A stretch of DNA of 27,843 bases from an uncultured Clostridia bacterium (GCA_945613045.1 CALZAG010000001.1:1-27843), one strand, 5' to 3'. Counted from the first letter of the stretch, positions 1-9,671 are shown. A program made the numbers and translations. The notes: a model not told the origin generated them from the letters alone.

Positions 1-85
1 CAAAATTGTGCCGGACAAGGCGGCGGCTGCAGCACATAATGGAGATATATGCGCAAAGCCGCCAACGCAGGATGGCGTAATTTTG
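1..85. repeat. Large imperfect palindrome downstream of groEL
   Basis: Nested inverted repeats: positions 1-12 (CAAAATTGTGCC) face 74-85 (GGCGTAATTTTG), with 10 of 12 bases complementary. Inside them 19-24 (GGCGGC) faces 58-63 (GCCGCC), and TGC at 28-30 can face GCA at 52-54. The element could form one long hairpin in RNA or single-stranded DNA. It lies just past the groEL stop codon and has no convincing U-tract, so it does not look like a simple terminator. It may be a dispersed palindromic repeat (REP/MITE-like) cut by the window edge; its identity is inference. Confidence 0.45.
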
Positions 86-122
86 GCCGAAAAGATCGTC
101 TGATTTCTATTGCATATCAGTA

Positions 123-1748
<1,626 letters not shown>

Positions 1749-1769
1749 AGTATTTGCCTCCTTTATTGA

Positions 1770-2054
1770 TTACTCAACTATTGCAAGAATGTCGCTCTGG
1801 CGAACGATGGTATATTCAACGTCGTCGAGCTTTATCTTGCTGCCGCTGTACTTGCCGACGAGCACCTTATCGCCGGCGCTCACGGTCATAACGACCTCGT
1901 TGCCGTCAACGACGCCGCCGGGGCCAACCTCGACAACTTCATATATCTCGGGCTTCTCCTGCGCGGACGCGGCAAGGAAAATGCCGCCCTGGGTTTTTTC
2001 TTCGGCTGCTCTCTGAACGAGAACGACTCTGTCTGACAAAGGCTTCAGTTTCAT
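1770..2054 (-). CDS. groS: 10-kDa co-chaperonin GroES
   Basis: 94 residues, the normal GroES length, beginning MKLKPLSDRVVLVQ and containing the mobile-loop segment around EEKTQGGIFLA. It forms the heptameric lid of GroEL. The frame stays open to a TTG at 2069, but that TTG overlaps the GGAGG ribosome site, so the ATG at 2054 with GGAGG about 6 nt upstream is the real start. It is the first gene of the groESL operon, directly downstream of the CIRCE element. Confidence 0.98.
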   Translation of the reverse strand: MKLKPLSDRVVLVQRAAEEKTQGGIFLAASAQEKPEIYEVVEVGPGGVVDGNEVVMTVSAGDKVLVGKYSGSKIKLDDVEYTIVRQSDILAIVE

Positions 2055-2089
2055 TATATATACCTCCAAATATTATTTACAAAACTCGA

Positions 2090-2126
2090 CCGAGTTAGCA
2101 CTCTTTAGCCTCGAGTGCTAACTCGG
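2090..2126. promoter_or_regulatory. CIRCE operator (HrcA binding site)
   Basis: TTAGCACTC (2095-2103), nine bases, then GAGTGCTAA (2113-2121): a perfect match to the CIRCE consensus bound by the heat-shock repressor HrcA. The symmetry continues outward, giving uninterrupted 14-bp arms from 2090 to 2103 and 2113 to 2126. It sits between the groES promoter and the groES ribosome site, so it would act as operator and as a stem in the 5' leader. hrcA itself is not in the window. Confidence 0.97.
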
Positions 2127-2128
2127 TT

Positions 2129-2159
2129 ATTATAATAGCACATATTCTGAAAATTTCAA
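2129..2159 (-). promoter_or_regulatory. Predicted SigA-type promoter of groESL
   Basis: Read on the minus strand, TTGAAA (2154-2159) precedes overlapping -10 candidates TATTAT (2132-2137, 16-bp spacer) and TATAAT (2129-2134, 19-bp spacer). The CIRCE element begins a few bases downstream, so HrcA would cover the transcription start. The exact -10 cannot be settled by eye. Confidence 0.7.
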
Positions 2160-2245
2160 GTACCTTTATAAAAAAATTTGCAAAAATTTTTATATATATT
2201 TCTTTTCAAAATTTCAGTCCGGGCATCAAGGGCATTATATTTATA

Positions 2246-3364
2246 CTATTTATAATACATAAACAGGTCACATTTTATCATGCCGTTATACAGTTTGCGC
2301 TTTTTATCGGCGGCTCTGCCGAAGGCGCGCTCAAATTCCGTGTGGGAGGACAGCAGGTAAAGCTTCCAGTTTTGCGTTTTGCGCCACGCCGCGCCGAAGG
2401 TTGCGTAAAGCCGCTCGGCCTCCTGTTTTTCCATGATGCGCTCGCCGTAGGGTGGGTTTGTAACGATGATGCCGTTTTCCGTCGCGCGGTCGAATTTCGC
2501 GGCGTCGGCTTTTTCAAAGCGCACGATATCCGCGACGCCCGCCCGCTCGGCGTTTTCCCTTGCGATGGAAAGCGCGTTAGGGTCTATATCCGCGCCCACG
2601 ATGCGGTAATCGCCGTTAAACTCGCGGCTGCGGGCCTCCTCTCTGGCCTGCTGCCAGATCTTATTATCGAAAATCCGCCAGTTCATGGCCGCAAAGCTGC
2701 GGTCAAGGCCGGGAGCACGGTTTTTAGCGATGAGCGCGGCCTCTATGGGGATCGTACCGCTTCCGCAGAAGGGGTCGCAGAAGTCCTCCCTGCCGCGGTA
2801 TCGGGAAAGCGACACCATCGCCGCCGCCATGGTCTCCTTGAGAGGAGCTGCGTTGTGAGCCGGACGGTAGCCGCGCTTGTGCAGCCCCTCGCCTGATGTG
2901 TCGAGGCACAGTGAGGCGACGTCCTTCATTATTGAAAACTGTATCTGACAGGTCTCGGCGGTCTCGGGGAACCACTCGATGCCGTAAACGCTTTTGAGCC
3001 TCTCGACGACCGCTTTTTTGATGATCTTCTGGCAGTCGGAAACGGAAAAGAGCTTTGAATTGAGACTGTAGCCCTTAACGGGGAAGGCCGCGTCCCTCGG
3101 AATGAGCGTTTCCCACGGCAAAGCCTTTGTTTTTTCAAAAAGCTCGTCAAAAGTATTCGCCTCAAACCTCCCCAGCTCCAGCAGCACCCGCTCGCCGATG
3201 CGGAGATTTATATTGGCCCTGGCTATATCCTCAGAGCCGCCGCGGAAATACACCCTGCCGTTTTCGTTTCTTACACCGGAAAGCTTCATGCGCCGCAGCT
3301 CGTCGGCGATAGGCCCCTCAAGCCCCAAAAGGCAGGGCACGCACAGCTCAAATTCTCTGTCCAT
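2246..3364 (-). CDS. THUMP-domain class I SAM-dependent RNA methyltransferase (YpsC/RlmL family)
   Basis: 372 residues. The N-terminal part (CVPCLLGLEGPIADELRRM onward) is the ferredoxin-like/THUMP RNA-binding region. The C-terminal half is a Rossmann methyltransferase with the SAM motif DPFCGSGTIPIEAA and the amino-methylating motif NPPYGER, which is typical of N2-guanine methylation of rRNA (RlmL/YpsC). The specific target base cannot be read from sequence. An upstream in-frame ATG at 3400 exists, but the ATG at 3364 has GGGAG 8 nt before it and starts the conserved MDREFELCVPC segment. It is monocistronic, with its own promoter. Confidence 0.9.
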   Translation of the reverse strand: MDREFELCVPCLLGLEGPIADELRRMKLSGVRNENGRVYFRGGSEDIARANINLRIGERVLLELGRFEANTFDELFEKTKALPWETLIPRDAAFPVKGYSLNSKLFSVSDCQKIIKKAVVERLKSVYGIEWFPETAETCQIQFSIMKDVASLCLDTSGEGLHKRGYRPAHNAAPLKETMAAAMVSLSRYRGREDFCDPFCGSGTIPIEAALIAKNRAPGLDRSFAAMNWRIFDNKIWQQAREEARSREFNGDYRIVGADIDPNALSIARENAERAGVADIVRFEKADAAKFDRATENGIIVTNPPYGERIMEKQEAERLYATFGAAWRKTQNWKLYLLSSHTEFERAFGRAADKKRKLYNGMIKCDLFMYYK

Positions 3365-3425
3365 AGCGCTTCTCCCAAACCGTCCCCCTGCGGAGGGCAT
3401 GTTTTAAAATAATGATTTTTTCTTA

Positions 3426-3454
3426 AGAATACTTTAATTTTTTTTGAAAGTAAA
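3426..3454 (-). promoter_or_regulatory. Predicted promoter of the RNA methyltransferase gene
   Basis: On the minus strand TTTACT (3449-3454), a 17-bp spacer, then TATTCT (3426-3431). It lies about 60 bp upstream of the methyltransferase start in an AT-rich divergent intergenic region (3365-3688). That region otherwise holds only the opposing promoter at 3557-3585 and a possible upstream ORF. Confidence 0.55.
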
Positions 3455-3556
3455 CCAAAAAATCTTCTTTCCGCGAAAATTCCTTTTATTTGCAGATTAT
3501 TTCAAATTTTTATACTTAGTATGCCAAAAAGTCATGAACAATTTGTTACAAAACTA

Positions 3557-3585
3557 TTGATTTCCCATGAAAATAAGTATATACT
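3557..3585 (+). promoter_or_regulatory. Predicted promoter of the 3689 gene and the CstA-family gene
   Basis: TTGATT (3557-3562), exactly 17 bp, then TATACT (3580-3585). Transcription would start near 3592, leaving a leader of roughly 97 nt before the ATG at 3689. Confidence 0.65.
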
Positions 3586-3612
3586 GTTAACGTGTTTGGA
3601 GATAATTTAACA

Positions 3613-3711
3613 ATGTTTGTATTTTTGCACACAGTTTTCCGTTTACGTTATCGCGTTATATACAGGAGTTTTGTGAGGGAGGGTGTGTATGACAAGAGCC
3701 GAAGCCATTGA
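3613..3711 (+). CDS. Possible upstream ORF in the leader of the 3689 gene
   Basis: An ATG at 3613 opens a 32-codon frame (begins MFVFLHTVFRLRYR) preceded by GGAGA at 3598-3602. It sits about 20 nt after the predicted transcription start and ends at TGA 3709-3711, inside the next gene in another frame. The peptide is basic (six or more Arg) with several aromatic residues. It could be a leader peptide or a coupling uORF, or simply chance in a short region; nothing proves translation. Confidence 0.25.
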   Translation: MFVFLHTVFRLRYRVIYRSFVREGVYDKSRSH

Positions 3712-4189
3712 TATCCTGTGCGAAAGCTATTCCGGATATTTTGACATCGAGCGTTTCGACGGCGGCGAGAATGAGCTTGCCGCGACCTGCTTTCTCCACG
3801 TGCACTCCGAGAAATACGTCCTCGTGAAGGCGGCAAAGCTCTGGGAGGCCGACAGCAACGAGTATGTCTATATCTTCTCCGTTCCTCATCTCACAGAGGA
3901 GATATTCTCCCGCTGCAGGGACTACGCCTACAAGGAAGGTATGACTCACATTGAGCCCAAGCCCGGGCATATGTGCTCTTATATAACCGCCCTGTTTATC
4001 TGCGACACCTGCGATGACAAGGCCCTCAAGGCGCTCAAAAAAACGAGGATATACAAGAGCTTCCGTCTCTCCTATTACGGCTGGATGGATTTTCATACCG
4101 GCGTGATAGCGCTTGATAACGGAATGACTGCCGCGAATGGCAGCGGACGCAGTACAGCACAGCTTTTGAAAAAAACGCTGCTGAAATAA
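3689..4189 (+). CDS. Conserved-looking hypothetical protein, upstream partner of the CstA-family gene
   Basis: 166 residues, soluble, no signal peptide or membrane segment. I do not recognise a characterised family. It begins MTRAEAIDILCESYSGYFDI and has a mixed alpha/beta look, with a Cys/His-containing stretch (HIEPKPGHMCSYITALFICDTC written here as its key residues H, C, C, C) near residues 90-115 and a basic C-terminus. The frame is open to a GTG at 3683, but GAGGGAGGG at 3675-3683 places the start at ATG 3689. Only 26 bp separate it from the transporter gene downstream, so the two are likely co-transcribed and may be functionally linked. Confidence 0.8.
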   Translation: MTRAEAIDILCESYSGYFDIERFDGGENELAATCFLHVHSEKYVLVKAAKLWEADSNEYVYIFSVPHLTEEIFSRCRDYAYKEGMTHIEPKPGHMCSYITALFICDTCDDKALKALKKTRIYKSFRLSYYGWMDFHTGVIALDNGMTAANGSGRSTAQLLKKTLLK

Positions 4190-4215
4190 ATTTTTAAAAA
4201 GGGAGAGAACTCTAA

Positions 4216-5955
4216 ATGAATGCTGCTGTATTACTTATAATCAGCATAGCCATTCTGGTCGTAGGTTACATATTCTACGGCGGATGGCTGGCAAAAAAGT
4301 GGGGAGTAGACTCCAAGAACGTCACTCCTGCTCACACCATGGAAGATGGTGTTGACTATGTTCCCGCAAAGGCACCCGTGCTTATGGGACACCATTTCTC
4401 CTCTATCGCCGGCGCAGGCCCCATAAACGGACCTATCCAGGCCGCTGTTTTCGGCTGGGTCCCCGTCGCTCTTTGGGTACTCATAGGCGGTATCTTCTTC
4501 GGCGGCGTGCATGACTTCGGCGCTCTGTTCGCATCCGTCCGCAACAAGGGCAAGTCCATCGGCACCGTCATTGAAGACAGTATCGGCCTCAAGGCAAAGC
4601 GTCTGTTCATCACCTTCGCTTACCTGACCCTCCTGCTCGTCGTTGCCGCATTCGCTTCCATCGTCGCCAACACCTTCAAGGCCACCTTCCTTGAAAACGG
4701 CGCTGTTGACTACGCGGCCAGCGCAGCAAACGCAAGCACCGCGATGATCTCCATCTTCTTCATCGTCGTTGCTATCCTCTTCGGCTTCTTCGTATACAGA
4801 AGAAACGCTCCTCTCGGTGTTTCCACCGTTATCGGCGTTGCCCTCATCGTTGGCTGCATGGTTCTCGGTCTGAACTGGCATCCCATCTACCTCAGCTATG
4901 AGGCATGGATGATCATCTGCGGCGTGTACATTCTCGTCGCCTCCGTCACTCCTGTCTGGATTCTTCTGCAGCCCCGTGACTACCTGAGCTCCTTCCTGCT
5001 CTACGGTATGATGATCCTCGCCGTCGTCGGCATCATCGGCTGCCATCCCAGCATCGACACAATGCCCGCGTTCACCGGCTTCTATGACACCGTTGCCCCG
5101 ACCGGCAGCTCCATCGGCTACCTGTTCCCGGCACTGTTCGTCACCATCGCCTGCGGCGCTATCTCCGGCTTCCATTCCCTTGTCGGCTCCGGCACCACCG
5201 CAAAGCAGCTCAACCGCGAGCAGGACGCACGCCCCATCGCTTACGGCGGTATGCTCATCGAGTCTGCTCTGGCGATCATCTCCCTCTGCGCCGTTGCATA
5301 CATCTGGAAGGATTACGCATCCGGCACCACCGTCGTTCCCACCGCAGTTTTTGCAGGCGGCCTGTCCCAGATGCTCGGTACCCTGTTCGGTGCCGGCGCG
5401 CAGAGCATCACCTACTCTCTGCTCATCCTCGCGGTCTCCGCGTTCTGCCTGACCTCTCTTGACACCGCTACCCGTCTTGCCCGCTACATGTTCCAGGAGT
5501 TCTGGGTAAAGCCCGGCGAAGACATCAAGACCCTGACCGGTGCAAGAAAAGTTCTTGTTAATCCGTACGTTTCAACTATCATCACCGTCGTTATCGGCAT
5601 TGCACTCGGTATGACCGGTTATGCTAAGATCTGGGCTCTGTTCGGCGCTGCAAACCAGCTCCTGGCAGCTCTCGGTCTGCTTGCCGTCGCAGCATGGCTC
5701 GGCAAGATCGGCAGGAACAACAAGATGTTCTACATCCCCATGGTATTCATGCTTCTTGTTACCCTGACCTCTCTTGTGTTCACCATCAAGACTCAGATCG
5801 GCCTCATCACCACCGGTGCTGACGTGACCTGGGGCATCGTCCGCGGCGTCATCGCTGTACTGCTCATCGTCCTTGCCATCGACCTTGTTATCCAGGGCGT
5901 CAAGGCTCTGAGCGCACAGTCCAAGGCAAAGGCTCAGGAGAACCCCGCTCAGTAA
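4216..5955 (+). CDS. CstA-family carbon starvation/pyruvate-type transporter
   Basis: 579 residues with some sixteen hydrophobic segments. The segment GHHFSSIAGAGPINGPIQAA (about residues 58-77), followed by FGWVPVALWVLIGGIFFGGVHDF, is a signature of the CstA family. In enterobacteria these proteins import pyruvate or take part in peptide utilisation during starvation. At 579 residues it is shorter than E. coli CstA (about 700) and closer to clostridial forms. GGGAGAG lies upstream of the ATG. The preceding small gene is 26 bp away and an intrinsic terminator follows at once, so this is the end of a two-gene unit. Pyruvate as substrate is inferred from the family only. Confidence 0.92.
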   Translation: MNAAVLLIISIAILVVGYIFYGGWLAKKWGVDSKNVTPAHTMEDGVDYVPAKAPVLMGHHFSSIAGAGPINGPIQAAVFGWVPVALWVLIGGIFFGGVHDFGALFASVRNKGKSIGTVIEDSIGLKAKRLFITFAYLTLLLVVAAFASIVANTFKATFLENGAVDYAASAANASTAMISIFFIVVAILFGFFVYRRNAPLGVSTVIGVALIVGCMVLGLNWHPIYLSYEAWMIICGVYILVASVTPVWILLQPRDYLSSFLLYGMMILAVVGIIGCHPSIDTMPAFTGFYDTVAPTGSSIGYLFPALFVTIACGAISGFHSLVGSGTTAKQLNREQDARPIAYGGMLIESALAIISLCAVAYIWKDYASGTTVVPTAVFAGGLSQMLGTLFGAGAQSITYSLLILAVSAFCLTSLDTATRLARYMFQEFWVKPGEDIKTLTGARKVLVNPYVSTIITVVIGIALGMTGYAKIWALFGAANQLLAALGLLAVAAWLGKIGRNNKMFYIPMVFMLLVTLTSLVFTIKTQIGLITTGADVTWGIVRGVIAVLLIVLAIDLVIQGVKALSAQSKAKAQENPAQ

Positions 5956-5978
5956 TAGACTGACAGCAACATAATGAT

Positions 5979-6009
5979 AAAGGAGCTGCCGCAGGGCAGC
6001 TCCTTTTTT
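5979..6009 (+). terminator. Intrinsic terminator after the CstA-family gene
   Basis: A 10-bp perfect stem AGGAGCTGCC (5981-5990) / GGCAGCTCCT (5995-6004) with a GCAG loop, flanked by AA and followed by a run of T to 6009. Confidence 0.95.
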
Positions 6010-6023
6010 ACATTTTATTCACC

Positions 6024-6053
6024 TTTACAAACGGCCTTGATGTATAATATAAA
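6024..6053 (+). promoter_or_regulatory. Predicted promoter of the two-component/HtrA operon
   Basis: TTTACA (6024-6029) with -10 candidates TATAAA (6048-6053, 18-bp spacer) or the better hexamer TATAAT (6043-6048, but only a 13-bp spacer). It lies between the terminator ending at 6009 and the regulator start at 6086. Confidence 0.5.
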
Positions 6054-6085
6054 TTGTATCAATTTATAACCAAGGGGGAAATACT

Positions 6086-6772
6086 ATGAATAAGAAAGCC
6101 CTCGTTGTTGAAGACGACGTTAATATTGCCGAGCTGCTCATGCTCTATCTGGAGAAGGACGGCTTTGAAGTCAGCATAGCCCACGACGGTGGAAAGGGAG
6201 TCGCCATGTTCAGCGAGCTTCAGCCCGATCTGGTGCTGCTGGATATCATGATGCCCGTCATGGACGGTATGCAGGTCTGCCGCGAGATCCGTAAGACCTC
6301 CTCCGTGCCCATCATTATGCTCACAGCCAAGGGTGCGGTGGGCGACAAGGTCGCCGGTCTTGACATCGGTGCGGACGACTATATCACCAAGCCCTTTGAG
6401 GTTAAGGAGCTTCTGGCCCGTATCCACGCGGTCATGCGGCGCTCCGAGGCCGAGTCCGCGCCCAAGGAGAAGAAGCTCATTTATGACAAGCTCGTCATAA
6501 ACCTCGACTCCTATGAGCTGCTTGTCGACGGCGTTAAGGTGGACACGCCGCCCAAAGAAATGGAGCTGCTCTACCATCTTGCCGCCTCGCCAAATATTGT
6601 TTTCACGAGAAATCAGCTGCTCGACGAGGTTTGGGGCTTTGATTATTTCGGAGACTCGCGCACCGTCGATGTACACATAAAGCGCCTTAGAGAGAAGCTT
6701 GAGGGCGTATCTCCCCAATGGTCGCTGCAGACCGTCTGGGGCGTAGGGTATAAATTTGAAGTCGCCAAGTAA
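6086..6772 (+). CDS. OmpR/PhoB-family response regulator
   Basis: 228 residues. Receiver domain (about 1-118) with acidic pocket E9-D10-D11, phospho-acceptor D53 (LLDIMMP), switch T80 (MLTAKG) and K102 (ITKPFE). C-terminal winged-helix DNA-binding domain (about 130-226) with TPPKEMELL, the recognition region around RTVDVHIKRLREKLE and the ending WGVGYKFE. It should bind DNA as a phosphorylated dimer. AAGGGGG precedes the ATG. Its stop codon directly abuts the kinase start (TAAATG), so the two are translated as a pair. Target genes are unknown; the downstream protease suggests cell-envelope stress. Confidence 0.96.
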   Translation: MNKKALVVEDDVNIAELLMLYLEKDGFEVSIAHDGGKGVAMFSELQPDLVLLDIMMPVMDGMQVCREIRKTSSVPIIMLTAKGAVGDKVAGLDIGADDYITKPFEVKELLARIHAVMRRSEAESAPKEKKLIYDKLVINLDSYELLVDGVKVDTPPKEMELLYHLAASPNIVFTRNQLLDEVWGFDYFGDSRTVDVHIKRLREKLEGVSPQWSLQTVWGVGYKFEVAK

Positions 6773-8206
6773 ATGAAAAGCATATATTTAAGGAATTTCC
6801 TTGCCACGGCGCTGCTGGTGTTCTTCTGTTTTCTCATTATCGGCGCTTCCTTCTTCTTCCTCGGGCGCAGCTACCTTATCAGCAACACCCGGGACAGGAT
6901 GAGCGCCTGCGCCGACGAGGTCGTGCGCACTGCCTCCGCGCTTGCCAAACAGGAATCGCTTGCAAGCTGGAACCTTCGCATGACCATCAGCCCCATCGCC
7001 AGCGCCACCTCCAGCCACATATTCATCTGCGATCAGGACGGTCTTGTGCTGTCCTGTTCCGATTTGGCCCTTCACTGCGCCAAGCATCAGGGCAAGCTGC
7101 TTGATTCGTCTGTGGTCTCGACCCTGCAGAACACCGGAAACTTTGACAGTTTGACCGATCTCGGCGGCTTCTACCCCGAGCAGCAGTACGTCGTTGCAAA
7201 GCCCATAAATTCCGAAGGAGAGCTGCTCGGCTATGTGTTCGTATCCTCAAACGACGTCGTCATCATGAGCGGCTGGCAGACCTTTATGGGCGTTGTGTTC
7301 GCGGTCGGCGTCGCGGTGATGCTCGTTGCTATGCTCATGAGCCTCATATATTCCAAGAAAATGGCCGAGCCCCTGGATGAGCTGACACTGGCGGCGCGGA
7401 AATTCGCCATGGGCGATTTTTCCGTTCGCGTGAACACCAAGGAAGACCGCGACGATGAGATAGGCACCCTTCTTGAGTCGTTCAACCTCATGGCCGACTC
7501 GCTCGAGCAGAGTGAGAACAAGCGTCAGGAATTCGTGGCCAACATCTCCCATGAACTGCGCACGCCCATGACCACCATAGCCGGCTTCGCGGACGGCATA
7601 CTCGACGGCACCATACCGCATGAGCAGGAGGAAAAGTACCTGCGCAAGATCGCCGACGAGACACGCAGGCTGTCGCGCCTCGTGCGCAATATGCTCAATC
7701 TCAGTCAGGCCGAAAGCGATGCCGTGGACAAGTCAAAGCGCACAAAATTTGACCTTTCCGAGCTTCTGCTCCAGAGCATGCTCAGCTTTGAGGGGCGGGC
7801 AAAGGAGAAAAATCTCGACGTCGATCCCCAGCTTCCGGAGGATCCCATAATCGTTTTCGCCGAGCGCGACTCCATTACGCAGGTCATCTATAACCTGACG
7901 GACAACGCCGTTAAGTTTGCCTCCCCCGGGAGCACCATAACCATCAGGCTCTATAAAAAGGGAGGCAAGGCCTATGTTTCCGTCAAAAACATCGGCGAGA
8001 CCATCCCAAAGGACGATCTGCCCTACATTTTCGACCGCTTCCACAAGTCCGACCGCTCCCGCAGTATGGATAAGGACGGCGTTGGGCTGGGTCTGTATCT
8101 TGTCAAGAAGATACTCAACAGCCACGATGAGGATGTGGCCGTGACCAGCCGCGACGGCGTAACGGTATTCGTATTCACGCTGCCGCTGGCAATGCCCGCA
8201 AAATAA
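6773..8206 (+). CDS. Membrane sensor histidine kinase (HAMP-HisKA-HATPase)
   Basis: 477 residues. TM1 about 9-31, an extracytoplasmic sensor of about 130 residues, TM2 about 164-191, HAMP linker (MAEPLDELTLAARKFAMGDF) to about 245, dimerisation/phosphoacceptor domain with H260 in FVANISHELRTP, then an ATP-binding domain with the N-box NLTDNAVKF and glycine-rich DGVGLGLYLVKKI. All catalytic elements are intact. The extracytoplasmic part may be a PAS/Cache-like fold, but no ligand can be read from it. Its start directly follows the regulator stop, with no intervening bases, which implies translational coupling. Confidence 0.96.
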   Translation: MKSIYLRNFLATALLVFFCFLIIGASFFFLGRSYLISNTRDRMSACADEVVRTASALAKQESLASWNLRMTISPIASATSSHIFICDQDGLVLSCSDLALHCAKHQGKLLDSSVVSTLQNTGNFDSLTDLGGFYPEQQYVVAKPINSEGELLGYVFVSSNDVVIMSGWQTFMGVVFAVGVAVMLVAMLMSLIYSKKMAEPLDELTLAARKFAMGDFSVRVNTKEDRDDEIGTLLESFNLMADSLEQSENKRQEFVANISHELRTPMTTIAGFADGILDGTIPHEQEEKYLRKIADETRRLSRLVRNMLNLSQAESDAVDKSKRTKFDLSELLLQSMLSFEGRAKEKNLDVDPQLPEDPIIVFAERDSITQVIYNLTDNAVKFASPGSTITIRLYKKGGKAYVSVKNIGETIPKDDLPYIFDRFHKSDRSRSMDKDGVGLGLYLVKKILNSHDEDVAVTSRDGVTVFVFTLPLAMPAK

Positions 8207-8241
8207 CACGCGCTGCCATGTGCGGCGGATTGGAGATAAAT

Positions 8242-9519
8242 ATGAGCTGGTACAGCAGCAACAACAACTGGTATAAGGCTGAAAGCACGGCTCCGCAGGG
8301 CGGGTACGGCGCGCCGCGGCAGCAGCCTCAGACCCCTCCGCCGGGTAATCGCAGGGTTCGGATGATCGCCGTAATCGTCTGCATATGTCTTATAGCTGCC
8401 GGCATCTGGATCGCTGCGACAGGTGGCGGCAGCAGAGTATCCCAATACAACTCCGACGGTATGCCCGTCCTCTGGCAGGACTATATGGACAGTCTTTACG
8501 ACTCTGACACTTTCACGCAGACCGAGATCAATATCCCGGTTGCCGATGAGCGGGGCAGCTTTGCGCTGCAAATGAGCTCCTCCGGCGGCGCTGCGCTGGA
8601 TTTCAGCGAGATCTATGAAAAGTGCGTCCCCTCCGTCGTCGGCATCAAGAGCTTCATCGGCGACAGTCCCGATTATTACGGCTGGGGCAGCGGCGTTATC
8701 GTCTCCTCCGACGGCTATGTGCTCACTAACACTCATGTCATTGACGGCGGCGACTCTGCCAAGGTCGTCCTTTACGACGGCAGCGAGCACGAGGCAAAGC
8801 TTGTCGGCTATGACAGCCAGAGCGACATCGCGGTCATAAAGATCGAGGCCGAGGGCCTCACGGCAGCGGAATTCGCATCTAGCTCGGATCTGAGCGTGGG
8901 CGACAGCGTTGCGGCCATCGGAAATCCCCTGAGCCCCGACCTTCGTCTGACCATGACGCGCGGCATAATCTCCGCACTAAACCGCGAGATTAGCTATAAC
9001 GGCACGGTTATGAGCCTTATCCAGACCGACGCATCCATCAATGAGGGCAACTCCGGCGGCCCGCTGTTTAACGACCGCGGTCAGGTCATCGGCATCACCA
9101 ACATGAAGATGATATCCACCTTCGGCAGCGGCATCGAGGGTCTCGGCTTCGCCATCCCCTCCGACACCGTAAAAACGATCGTCGGCGCTCTGGTTAAGGA
9201 CGGCGCGGTCTACGGACGCAGCACCATCGGCGTCACTATAGGCCCCATAAGCGAGGAGATAGCCGATTATTACGACATTCCCCAGGGGCTTTATGTGTCC
9301 TATGTGCTCGCCGGCTCCGACGCCGAGGCACAGGGCATTGAGAAGGGCGATATAATAATCAAGGTCAACGGTACCGACGCCCGCCAAAACGCCGATATTT
9401 CGGCCGTGAAAGCCGAGCTTGAGATAGGCGACACGATAGACTTCACCGTCTGGCGCGACGGAAAAGCCTTTGACGTTTCCGTAGAGCTTATGGACGGTGC
9501 CGAAATCAGCGACGGCTAA
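8242..9519 (+). CDS. Membrane-anchored HtrA/DegP-like serine protease with PDZ domain
   Basis: 425 residues. A cytoplasmic Q/P-rich N-terminus, one membrane anchor (about 38-60), a linker of about 75 residues, then a trypsin-like domain with the triad H165 (TNTHVIDGG), D195 (SDIAVIKIE) and S271 (GNSGGP), and a C-terminal PDZ domain from about residue 320. The active site faces outside, where such proteases degrade misfolded exported proteins. An in-frame ATG at 8218 has no good ribosome site, while GGAGAT precedes the ATG at 8242. It follows the kinase by 35 bp, with no terminator between, so a shared operon with the two-component system is likely. Confidence 0.96.
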   Translation: MSWYSSNNNWYKAESTAPQGGYGAPRQQPQTPPPGNRRVRMIAVIVCICLIAAGIWIAATGGGSRVSQYNSDGMPVLWQDYMDSLYDSDTFTQTEINIPVADERGSFALQMSSSGGAALDFSEIYEKCVPSVVGIKSFIGDSPDYYGWGSGVIVSSDGYVLTNTHVIDGGDSAKVVLYDGSEHEAKLVGYDSQSDIAVIKIEAEGLTAAEFASSSDLSVGDSVAAIGNPLSPDLRLTMTRGIISALNREISYNGTVMSLIQTDASINEGNSGGPLFNDRGQVIGITNMKMISTFGSGIEGLGFAIPSDTVKTIVGALVKDGAVYGRSTIGVTIGPISEEIADYYDIPQGLYVSYVLAGSDAEAQGIEKGDIIIKVNGTDARQNADISAVKAELEIGDTIDFTVWRDGKAFDVSVELMDGAEISDG

Positions 9520-9533
9520 CAGCGAAAAACTGC

Positions 9534-9560
9534 CCCCCGAAGCGCGGTTCGCTTCGGGGG
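9534..9560 (+). terminator. Hairpin after the HtrA gene (probable terminator)
   Basis: Perfect 11-bp GC-rich stem CCCCCGAAGCG (9534-9544) / CGCTTCGGGGG (9550-9560) with a five-base loop. The sequence after it (CTTGCCTTGC) is only weakly T-rich, so termination may be incomplete. Confidence 0.7.
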
Positions 9561-9590
9561 CTTGCCTTGCAGTCAAAAACTGTTTACAAT

Positions 9591-9618
9591 TTGATATATT
9601 TGTATTAAAATATATTAA
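9591..9618 (+). promoter_or_regulatory. Possible promoter of the MarR-type gene
   Basis: TTGATA (9591-9596), 16 bp, TATTAA (9613-9618), in a strongly AT-rich stretch. Other hexamer pairings are possible there (TTTACA at 9583-9588), so this is a tentative choice. Confidence 0.4.
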
Positions 9619-9671
9619 ATAACTGTTGTTTTTTCCGGATACAGATTTTGGACTCATATGGAGGCTTCAAT

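Noticed and set aside
4231..5175. Long open frame (314 codons) on the minus strand
   Set aside because: It is antisense to the CstA-family gene, highly acidic with no recognisable family, and lacks a ribosome site. It arises from codon bias of the real gene.
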